A stretch of DNA of 64,000 nucleotides from Anisakis pegreffii (taxonomy: Eukaryota; Nematoda; Chromadorea; Rhabditida; Anisakidae). The stretch is taken from assembly GCA_035041965.1 (NCBI GenBank), contig JAPYMA010000049.1, positions 97,240 to 161,239 of the forward strand, in the 5' to 3' direction. Positions 16,539 to 27,419 of this stretch are shown one piece after another. Numbering within the stretch: position 1 is the first letter of the stretch; the number at the start of each line of letters is the position of its first letter. The position numbers and the translations under genes are program-made. The notes under the pieces are model-generated. The model was given only the letters and a program-made list of their open reading frames with translations. It was not told the origin of the DNA and ran no database searches.

Positions 16539-17500
16539 CTATATTGGATGTAGAAGAAATTTCTCGGACAGTCGGACCCGAAATTTCAAAATTTCACAAC
16601 TCGGCTCAAAATCAACCTTTTTACTAAAATAAAAATTGTTCATCTCCGCACAACGTTGCCAACGCAAAACCAAGGCTTTTATCCCTGTGGCATAGAAACC
16701 GGGGTCTATGGAATCAAAAAATCGACGGACTTCGGCTTTTAGTACTGTCTCATTTGGGAATTTTCTCCCACGCAGGAGAAGTTCCAGGTTTTTGAACTGT
16801 TGGGAGGGGTCCGGAGAATGAGGCGCGTGAGGCAGAATCTCGAAATCCAATTGATGAATTTTTGTAACGTTGTCGATGCAACGTGTGGTCTAGCGTTATC
16901 CTGTAAAAGGATCGGACCACTTCTACTCATCAATGCTGGCCCTATTCTCAACAGCTGATCCCTTGCCACCTCAAGTGTATGAGAGTAGTATTCGACGTCA
17001 ATAGTTTGCCGACGTTCAAGGAATTCGAAATGCGTCACGCCGGTAGTACACCAGAAAACGATGAACATGATTTTTTGTGGGCGCAGTTTCAGTTTCGGCA
17101 TCATTTTTAGTGGCACACCAACGTCCAGCCGTTGAGCAGACCTCCGCCGATTATCATATTCAATCCACTTTTCATCCACAGTAACAATTCGGTCAACGAA
17201 TGGGTCATTGCTGTTTCTGAGTGCAATGAAGAACAAATTTCCAAGCATCTGAACTGCTGCGCCTCGTCGAACTCATGTGGAATTCACCGTCCAACTTCTT
17301 GATCCCACCAATCTGCCGTAGGTGGGTTCATCTCAGAGGTTCACTTCTCCGGCAGCGAACTTCTTGAACCAATTCCCAACTGTCTGTTTGGAAGTGATTC
17401 CTTCACCAAATGCTTTTTTAATGTTAGCCGTCGCCTATCTACTTAAACGACCAAGTTTGAACTCATAAAGCATGATTCCGCGAATTATTTTCTTATCCAT
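16539..17500 (-). pseudogene. Degenerate mariner-family transposase
   Basis: Remains of a Tc1/mariner transposase read on the minus strand from an ATG at 17498-17500. The N-terminal helix-turn-helix region is visible (MDKKIIRGIMLYEFKLGR, later NWFKKFAAGE) but has at least three in-frame stops. The catalytic core follows: TVDEKWI with the first Asp and LLQDNARPH with the second Asp. At about 16852 a frameshift moves reading to a second frame (LDFEILPHAPHSPDPS through RGRKF, FFDSIDPGFY, ALVLRWQRC). Against the usual SPDLAPSDYHLF block, SPDPSQQF has a gap that removes the third catalytic Asp of the D,D34D triad. It cannot encode an active enzyme. I could not assign terminal repeats. Confidence 0.92.
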
Positions 17501-20500
17501 AGCTTGGATTCAATGCTCCTGAAGTCCCCAAATTGAAAGAATGGAAACCAAATATGGGTATATTCAGATAGCGCAGAAAATAGTCTACCAAACGACACGT
17601 AATACATCAATTCTACGATGAAATGTTCCATTGTAGAGTTTTATCAGTTTGCCTGCGTAACTGCCCGAGTACTTTCTTCTATACCTGGTATCTTTATTAC
17701 ACCCTGAAGTTTTATTAGCAAATGTTAAACGTTAAATTCAGCTAACGATATTTTGCCATTAATGATCAAAACAGTCAAATGAATCGTGATGTAATAGCTT
17801 TACAAAGACTGATATTCGATTGAATATGTGCACAATTTGAAAAGGTGTTATCAATTATTTATCTGCGTTTCATTCTGCACATATTAAGCTCACAGTGTAA
17901 AAAGCAGACACTCGAAATGTTTCAACTGAAAACTGTTTTGTGGTATGCATACATTCATGAAAAACGAATATATGTATTTATTATTAAACTCTGGCAAAAA
18001 ACGCACCTTCCATCTGAACGTATGAATATGGGGTGACTAATCTATCCTAACTTTTATCACCATCATTATCATTCCATCCTCGGTCACTCGGCCCTTGCAG
18101 TTGTCTACGTCAATGTCAGGTGATCATCTATACGGCTGACCATCATATTTCATTCCATCTCATATATCAACAAGTTCGTTCCTATTCACATTCTCACTGC
18201 AAAGCTTTGTATTCTATTAGCGTACTATCTTGTCGCTAAAATATTTAATTGAATTTCATTAATATTCATTCAGCTCAATTGAGTACCTCAATGAACTTGA
18301 ATACAAGCATATCTATACCAGTCATTTCCAATTCATTTAAAAAACGTCGCATCAATGATTGCTGCAAAAAATACTCCAACTGTACGTTTTCTCACGGAAG
18401 CAATTTGCTGATCATGTTTCAATATTTGATATGCTGCGTATTTACCTAATTATTTGTGGCAGATGCTTGGGGAGCTTCTTGTTGATCGAATAATATTCAT
18501 TCATTTCATTGAGTTATGAATTTGATTATTTCGCATGAATCGATCGTATTTCTACTGTTGAATAGGTTCATCTCGGTTCAATCAATTTCGATGTGTTTTG
18601 CTCGTATTCATCATCACCATATTCATCTCCATGCAATCCAACAAAAACCACCTTATTCACACATCATTCCCAGTGTTCTTTCGTTAGAAAATTCGTTATT
18701 TCAGCCTAAATAGTTCGGCGTTTCTCATTCATTTCCTCAAGCTCACGGTGTACAACGTTCATTATTATTGGTGTTTTTTGCTGTTATAGCTGCTGGTTCC
18801 ATTAGTCCAATTAAAGAAATAATCACTCCTCAATTTCACGTTCAACTCGGAAAACTGTCACCGATGAATATTTTTTGTTGTGCATCACCAGCTGAAGTTG
18901 CACATTCAACTTTTGTATTCTCTCTTGCAGAAATTTGTCACTGTCGAAGCAAATGCAAACATAGCTCAATATCAAATCAAGATCATGCCATTTCTGTCAA
19001 CTTAGGTATTGCTTCAACAGTCCAGTATATCCTCCTTTTGAAAGTCAGATACAGTGCATGCAAAAGTGAGTATCTGTGATGAATCGAGGATAAATGCGTT
19101 TGTGAAATGAATGCGAACGCACAAAATGAATGATAGAATGAAATCATAAGTGTTGTACTTAACCAATCCCTTTGCCTTATTCCACATCCTATATAATACA
19201 ATTAAAGAGCCTCTGAAGTGTTTATTCAGTCAGTTCCTATTTCAATACTTAATATATATTATATATCACTACGTGCCCTTCAATCTTGTTCTAATATGTG
19301 CAAAATTCGATCTACCTTATCGTTTTTAATTGTTTGTTTCGATGAAATGTTCGATGAAATCAAGAATATTGCACTTATCATTCTTTCTTACGTGTTTTTT
19401 GGATCTTTAGACTGATTCTCGAAAAATGGATAACTGACTCGTATTTGACTCATAATGGAAAAATAAATGTTCGAAGTTCGTTAAAGGATTATATTGGATT
19501 GTTGGGTGATGGTTGAATTATCAAAATTTTAAAAGCTTAGAGCACCAGACACTTGTGTTCTAGGTGTCTATTCGTTAAAAACTGTAGTCGTAATTAGTAT
19601 GTTGCGGAAACTGAAAAAAAGTCGGGGATGAAATTTCGCGGATGAAGCGAGTCGCCGATGCCTACAACGCATTAATCGTAATGACGTTATACGAATCAGT
19701 AAATGATGCAATAAAAAGTCATAAGTGGATTGTAGAGTAAAGATGCGTTGAGCGATGAGGATTTCGATTTTTTTGTTTGCAACTTGGACGGTGGAACGTG
19801 TGTGTACAATACTCATACAGGGCGATACAAATGCGAATCGAACCATTATTTCACTTCTGAACGGTTGGTTTGCATTTTTTTGTTAGCCTCAAGAAAGAAA
19901 GCTCGTTTTTAACGTTAACGAATTGGACAACTCACTTTCATCGATCATAACATATGCTTCAACAGCACTCATTTGAAACAGAGGCATATCGCATAAATTC
20001 TTCTTGCAGTTAAACTTTCTCCCATTCGGCGATTAACGGTTCGAGTTTATGCTCTTCTTCGATCTGTTTCATATTGCATATTCGTCAGTGAGTTAGATTC
20101 CTAGAAAGCGCCACAAATGGCCAACAATGCTTCCTCTTGAATTGACTTTCTCAAGCAATGTGTATATGCTCCGCTTTCTTAAATCTTCCTTCCTCGAGTA
20201 GACCCTCGTAAAAGATTTCAGTCACTCAAACACTAAATCCGTTCACGAATTTGTAACAATTTGTCGGGAACAACTTCCAAAAGCTTCTCCAAATTTTTTC
20301 ATATTAGCCGAATTATTCAGTATCAACCGAATTATTCAGTTGCCTTATTTGCATGCTTTTGCTCATAATCATTAACCCCTTTTTCGCCGTCAAAGTTATG
20401 TGAAATCAGTACCTTCCATCTTTTGAAGAGTCGCTGCTAAGTGTTGGATTCATAAGCAGAGAAATACAGTGTATCAATGTAGTGAAGTGTTCATGTATAA

Positions 20501-21624
20501 CATATTTATTCATGTATATATTATGCATTAGAAAATGAGTAGTGTGCACACATTCTGATGGCGTCTTCTACCATTTTGTGCCACCGGTTTTTATTCATAT
20601 GATACCGCCACCGTTGTGTCTCTTATCTATCGAACCTTTTCATTCATTCCCTCTTTCTCTTCAGTATTTTTATCGACACCTTTTTATCAATGTACCAACG
20701 TGTAAAATCAAACGTTTCGCAAACAAACCATCTGAACATTATAACATTTACATACCTAACCACCAATATCAAAACATCAAATACGTTAACATATGCTCCT
20801 TTCTATTAATGCATTTCCTGAATGTGATAGGAGATCCTCAGAACATTCATCTAACCCTCATAATGCATATCTGTTTTTCCACAAAGCGGTCATATGACTT
20901 GTATTTTGTATGTGACTGAATATTGATTTCGATATTCGTCAGTTAAGCTTATTACAGTTATTATTATCAGTTGCTTTAGATTATACTTAACTTTCGTTAT
21001 GCATTTGAATAAGAGTTGACATCGAAATCTTAAAGTCAACGGTGTGTCGACAAAAATGCATGTGAAGCCCGTTTTCAATGTGTGGAAAATGAATACGCAA
21101 GCAATCTCAAAAAAAATCTATTCAGTGAAACGTTGTTAAATTTCAAATTTCCTTCGTATTGAATAAATTCCTCCCTTCAATTCTGTTTTCCTCATAATAT
21201 CTGTCATCCACTAACCAACAACAAGAAATCAGCATCGTTTGTGTATCGAATAAGGACATACATTCATTTGTGTGTTGACATATAATTCGTGCTGTAGAGT
21301 CAAGGTCAGCTAAGTGCAACCCAAACATCATGTATATGTCACTCAAAAAGTGTATGTTGCATTTGCAACTGTATTGAGGTATCATCGTTTTTGTTTGTAA
21401 TTTCGTGAAATTGCTATTACATCTCATAATCAGAAACGTTAAACAGCAAACTCACAGATCATCGATTAATATTATAGCTGGGGAATGATGGCCCACAAGA
21501 GAAAGAAGTTTTTTAAATGGAAAATAGGGGAGGATATAACCTAATTCTGTCATCGAAACGTAAAGCTGTTTAAGTTTCAAAGTATACCTTAAAATCTTGA
21601 AACTTTATAAGATTTAGTGTCAAG
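17501..21624. other. Region without recognised exons, upstream of semaphorin
   Basis: No exon I can support. The semaphorin 5' exon(s) with the signal peptide should lie somewhere upstream of 22226, possibly here. A G-rich word cluster at 19620-19650 echoes the 7880-8150 tract. The stretch 20150-20290 resembles 22690-22860 inside semaphorin intron 2 (listed under findings). Confidence 0.4.
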
Positions 21625-21851
21625 TAGTGTTCATCGGAGAGCAATTTTTTGCACGGGGGGTCCCCGCGGGGACTAAATTGGACCGGGGGGTCCCCGCGAG
21701 GAGTAAATTGGACGGGAGGGGTCCCCGCGGGGAGTAAATTGGACGGGAGGGGTCCCGCAAAAAAATCGGGAAGTAAATTGCGCGGGGGGGAGCGCTCCCT
21801 GCGTTCCCCGCCGAGGTCCCCGACGGGGACCCTGTTCCCCGACGAACACTA
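21625..21851 (+). mobile_element. 227-bp hAT-type MITE carrying a GC-rich minisatellite
   Basis: Ends are inverted: the left reads TAGTGTTCATCGGAGA and the right, as reverse complement, TAGTGTTCGTCGGGGA. The flanking 8-mers GTGTCAAG (21617-21624) and GTGTTAAG (21852-21859) agree at 7 of 8, a hAT-like target duplication. The interior holds about four copies of a 30-31 bp unit built around GGGGTCCCCGCGGGGAGTAA followed by ATTGGA. The Gly/Ser-rich open frames on both strands are by-products of this repeat. Confidence 0.82.
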
Positions 21852-22225
21852 GTGTTAAGTCATTATCATCACCATCATCATAACTAAATTCAGACTTGAA
21901 TGAGTTCGTGCGCAAGATATCCTCAGATTTTGAAGCAATTACAAGTACTTAATTGTGATCAGGGCTGAAAATTTCGAGGGGACGAAGTGAAATTTGGAGA
22001 TAGGGAGGCAACCTATACTGTTTCATTCCATTGAATGGTTACGAATCTAGTAATGAGGGACTACAAATTTGTCAAGTGATTAGATGAAGAAGGGAAATGA
22101 ATAAGCATGCAGATGAACGCATTTCTGAATTTTTAACTGATCTAAATGGATTAAAATAATCCTAGCAAGAAATCCAAGTTGATCATCAAATTCATTTTAA
22201 TACAATGCTTTTGTTTCACTTCCAG

Positions 22226-25200
22226 ATGAATCAATGTTTCGATTTGGGAATGATACAACTGTCGATTATTTCCGTTTACTTGATTTAGATGGAGAACATC
22301 TCCTGATCGGTGCGAGGTACGATTTTTCGCTTCTCTTTTGGTTTTCGTTTCGAGTGGGTTTCCTTATGAGACCTAAATGTTTGACTCATAGATTTTGTAC
22401 ACATCATACCAAATTGCAGAAATGAGATTATTCGCAGATCATTTATAACACTGTTGAACGCTCACAGTGAATGTATAAGATCTCTCAAACAACAAATATA
22501 ACGATGAAATTTTAGGGACGTTGTTTATAATGTGAGCATACAGACGTTCAAGGAAACACAATCCATCAAATGGCCTTCCAAAAAGAGTGTCCTTAATGAG
22601 TGTCTAATGAAAGGCAAATCGAAGGTATCATCGCTTGTACATCCTAAATATATATGTTAATGTAATGTGTATAACGGAATAATTCTCCTTTTGACAGATA
22701 TCCCTAAAGAACTAAGGAAGATTGTATCTCTCTGAATGGACCCTTCTCTTGAATAGACCGTATCCGCAAATAAAATTTCTCTCACTCAAAAACTCAGTTC
22801 GCGTAATTTTATGCTGAAAACACGTTCGAGATGGCTCTCCGAAGTGATTTGGACGAGCTGTGGTACTGAAGGTGCAAAAAATCATGGGCTAATGCATAAA
22901 GTGATCGTTTGAGTGGATGAAGATTTTTTCGAGGGAATGTATTAGAAAGGCATGAAATGTATGCATGAGGCACGTACTCCTCCGAAATTTTTTTGGGATT
23001 GTATGTTCAAAAGGATCTATTGAGTCGGAGATATTGTTCAAGGATATATATTAAATTTATCTGATGTGTCCATAATCCAAAATTCTATCGTTAGAAAATT
23101 ATATTTTGAGGACGCATGCCACAATTTTGTACGAGTGTTAGCTAAGGACGACCGCTCATCAGGTATTTTGGTTTGCGGCACAAATGCATTTCAACCAATG
23201 TGTCGACAGTATGATCGTGAGAAATATGGCGAGTATAGACAAACCGCCGAATTTTCGGGTCTTGGCATCGCTCCTTATGATCCGAATTATAATTCAACAT
23301 TTTTGAGGGATGGCGACTTTCTGTATGCCGGCACAGGTACTTGCATTCAGCTGTGTCATTATGACAAATACACGGCAAAAAGCCTTCACTGAAAATGCGC
23401 GTACTCATAAGTACCACATGTTATGCTGAGAAATGCCATGAAGCGAACTGCTGAATTGACAAACAAAAAACCATACGGATCAGCGTCTTGAAGTGGAAAG
23501 CTTGCTTCTGTTCCCGGGAGTATCTTTTTTGTTTCGTTCTCAGTGCTGATAATTTTTCATTCTCTCTGAGGGCAGATTTAATTCCGGAGATGAGCTCTTC
23601 TATCACCGAACTGACAGTCATGATTGCAGTGTCTGATTTTTCTGGTGCTGATCCTCTGATTCATCGTCGCAACGTCAGTAAATTGATCGAGTTGGGTATT
23701 AGGACTGAACGTAATGATGTGAAATTCCTCAATGAACCACAATTTGCAGGGTCGTTCAGAGATGAAAAGGTTCAGATTTCATAAAAAATTCTGTCATCAA
23801 TAGGTATGCCGCAAAATCTTTTTTCTCTAAATCGATCAAAGTATCATTCAATCCACTTATGTGTGAATATGTTTTGAGAATGTCAAATCCCTCCTTTACA
23901 GAGTAATACATACGCCAGTTTATAACACACAATGCTAAAATTGTAGTCATATGGCGGCAATCTAAGAACAAATGAATATGTCCAATTCGTATCATCTGAA
24001 TCGTGACTATATTTGAATTATTTTCAGTATGTCTACCTGTGGTTCCATGAACAAGCAGGTGAATCTGACAGTTGTAATCGTGTTATTTATTCACGGGTTG
24101 CGCGTTTATGCCGATCGGACTTGGGTGGGCCCAGGCCATATTCGAATGAGTGGACATCGTTTATTAAAGCCCGATTGAACTGTTCAATCCCGGGTGATTA
24201 TCCCTTCTATTTTGATCAGGTCACTATCTTTTCTTATTCCATATTTAGATTCTTGTATCGAAATTCCCATTATCTTCATTACTGTTACTTTATCTCTTTC
24301 ATGAAACACCAATGTTGAATTACTTCCATACTAGGGTAATGCGAGTAGTTCGCACGGTTTTCCAATGCAATACATAGTGACGCAATAGTCTCTCAACATT
24401 ACTTTTACTTTGTTGCAGATCGAAGCAATTGCACCACCTGTTTCTGGGCGTTATTCGGCGAAAGACGAAAATGCGCATTTAGTTTATGCGGTCTTTCGAA
24501 GTCCTTTAGCTGGGGTGTCCGCATCGGCAGTTTGCGCTTTCGATTTGACGCAAATAACGAAGGTTTTCGCCAGGTCACCGTATCAGAATCAAGCAAATCC
24601 ACACACTTCATGGAGCAGTACGCGTAACACCGCACAACCGAAACACAGACCCGGTCAGCATAAGTATTTGTTTACCGTGATCATTTTGCTTATAAACTTT
24701 TCGGCAGCGTGATATTTTACATTCATAATAGTTTTCAAAGTGTTCGGAACGATTTGCTGCACGAGAGTATTTGTTGATAGTGATAAGTTTTGTTTTTTTG
24801 CAGGGACCTGTGTAAAGGACTCACGCACGCTGAGCGAAGAAGCCGTAGCGTATGCACGATCGAGTCCTTTAGTTCAAGAGTCCGTACATAACTATTTTGG
24901 CGCTCCATTGTCTATTCATTCGGGTATTGATCATTTCACGCAAATCGCTATCGATCCACAGGTATTCCTTCCCTGATAGTGAGATAGTTTGAGCTGTTAA
25001 AAAAAGACTGCATCACTCTTTGGATCTCTGATTTTAACGGGTTCATGAAATCAGCTCGTTATTGTTTGACTCATCAGCTGATTTTTTAGGTATGGGCCTT
25101 GGACGGTCGCTTTTACGATGTTGTATTTGTTGGCACTGATCGAGGTAATGTATTCAAACTGGTCAATCTGGCTGGAGCCGCTGCAAAAACATTGCATTCC

Positions 25201-27419
25201 TCGTTTCATATTTATACATTGAAAGTTGCGAATGTTCGTTTCCTTTTCAACTATTAACGAATTCTTATTTTGTGCAATGTGCATTCGAGATTGCATTTAT
25301 GAAGCATGTTTACATGATTAAATTTGTTATATTGAATGTCTGGCTGAGATCCGGGTAGAAGGCGATCGCTGGAAAGGCGTAGTTCTAACAAGGAATTATT
25401 GCTTTTGTGAATATGATCGATAAAGTTGTTTTGCATACGAATTTCATGCACAAAGACGAATCTCGTTTACTGATTTTGTCCGTTGGTTATGTCATTTATA
25501 AAATCCAATGAAATTCAAGGAGGCTATTCGAAATATGATGCTTTATGAGGGTCCACCGTGCAAATCGTTGGATTGTGGTGAATCACCGAACTATTTGATA
25601 GTGGTTAGTGATAAACACGTTATGCGCGTTCCGACGTCTAAATGCTCAACGTTTGTCACTTGTGTCGAATGTATCTCACTTCGAGACCCACAGTGTGCTT
25701 GGGATGCTGAAACTGCTAAATGTACTTTCGTCGATCAACAATTGCAACATCAGAAATCAGGGTTCGTTTTCGCTTGATCTCATTTCATACATTTATCCAT
25801 ACACGCATCTGTTTCATGCTGCACTGCAATCAAAGTGCCGATTCAGTTTGAAACATTTTTAATTGAAGATGGAGGGGAAAGGGCTCATTCTAACAGTACA
25901 GTTATTCAGTATTGAAGTAAGCTTCTCTGAATGTGAAGACTTGACTGGCATTCACGATTGCAAATGAACGCTCAACCAAAGTAGTGAGCGGATTGGACGC
26001 CATGAATGACACCTACTGTACCGTGTATTGAGCTGGATTACCTACGAGACAGAGGGGAAGCGAGAGAAGAGATAGAGAGAGAGAAAGAAAGAATGAAGAA
26101 AAGTGTATGACTATGGCAATTCTTCGAACGATTGCAGTTGAAATTTGGTGAAGGCTTTGTTTTTGGATCAGATATAAATAAATATATTGAAGGAAGTAAA
26201 TGAACTGTCAAATTCAAAAGATGAAGCATTAAGAGGAATGATGCTAACTCGACTTATTCATTTGGGGGGTATTCATTACCATTATCGTACCATTCTTTCA
26301 AATGTTGCAGCCGTTTTAAACAGGACATTGTCGAAGGGAGAGGTGATCAGTTGTGTACGAATCTGCTCCGTTCGAGAAATTCTTTGAACGATCAACCTCA
26401 TCTCTCGAAGATAGGTGAGCTAAACAACCATTCCGTTGATTGCTTCGTAGAAATGATAATGCGTCAAGGTTCCCATTCATACTGTAAATGAAGCTCTTCC
26501 TCTTTTAGTACCAGTCCGCCAGTCCCACTGCGTAATCATTTTTGGCATAGTCTCATTTCACCTCTATGAGACATCTTCAGCCTATCCCTTACCGCAATGA
26601 TACAAATAAATTCTCTTTAAATAACCTTTGAAAGTATGTTTTCCGAGAGGTCCTTTCCAGATGCTCCATTAACGTCATCCTTAACGTCCAAAAGCAATAA
26701 GAAGGATCATTACTGTGACTGTGGGGAAAAAATCCTGCAGGTGTGCGGTGATGGTTCGGGTCACCGTGATTCATCTGGGATTTCATCAGGTTTGTTATTC
26801 TCAATTTGTTTGAAGTGCCATTCTTCGATCCTCATCCGGTCTAGATTCCATCAACTATTTGATTTCGTTGAATTCGTTCGTGTCTAATTGCAGAATCGAC
26901 AGTATCCTCACCATCGCCATTCAGTACCTTTGTATTGGTTTGTATAGCAGTTGGTCTGATAAGTTTTTTGTTTGGCTTAATCTCATCTTTCATCTATTCG
27001 AAATTTTTCACTTGGTTGAAAAGCAAACAAACTAGCGCACGCTCGTCGTCCTCACCCGCGCCTCAACCCGTTTATAACGGTTCAACACTGATACGCCCAA
27101 CTGCTCTGGCAAGTGGTCTTATCAATGCATACGAAGCCACCACTCCAACACCATTAACTACAGCACCTAAATTCAATACGTTTGCTCCTCGTCCTCCATC
27201 ACCCATTTCACTGCAGGTATCATTTTTTATTCCATCCTCAACAGCATTCTTCAGTGTATCGCTATTTGTTAACTTACGCAGCTGAGTAGAGTGGTTTCTG
27301 GAAATTGTATGATAAAGATGGTTTTGCAGGTCGAAGAAGTGGGATCGCCTCAGAGTCGTATGGCGTGGGGAACTTCGACATTGCCAAAAGATTACCGGGT
27401 CAAACAAATGTATTTGTAG
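22226..27419 (+). CDS. Class 1 (transmembrane) semaphorin, 5' exon(s) not located
   Basis: Cell-surface or short-range guidance ligand of the semaphorin family. Thirteen exons join in phase: 22226-22316, 22516-22624, 23111-23336, 23630-23769, 24028-24219, 24419-24653, 24804-24961, 25090-25224, 25520-25765, 26138-26195, 26661-26789, 26894-27216 and 27330-27419 (709 residues plus stop). The sema propeller is unmistakable: FGNDTTVDYFRLLDLD, HNFVRVLAKDD with CGTNAFQPMC, SDFSGADPLIHRR, WTSFIKARLNCSIPGDYPFY, ALDGRFYDVVFVGTDRGNVF. A Cys-rich PSI module follows (STFVTCVECISLRDPQCAWD). No Ig domain is seen. A single transmembrane helix (about FVLVCIAVGLISFLFG onward, exon 12) precedes a Ser/Pro-rich cytoplasmic tail of roughly 110 residues ending KQMYL. 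This architecture matches the nematode SMP-1/SMP-2 type. The 22226 exon starts mid-codon, so the signal peptide lies upstream. The donor at 25765 (GTTTTC) is chosen by phase and is the weakest junction. Confidence 0.93.

Noticed and set aside
21649..21915. Gly/Ser-rich and Pro/Arg-rich frames on both strands
   Set aside because: By-products of the GC-rich 30-bp repeat inside the MITE at 21625-21851.
23421..23621. Minus-strand frame opposite the semaphorin
   Set aside because: Lies mainly in an intron of the semaphorin gene and is an antisense shadow.
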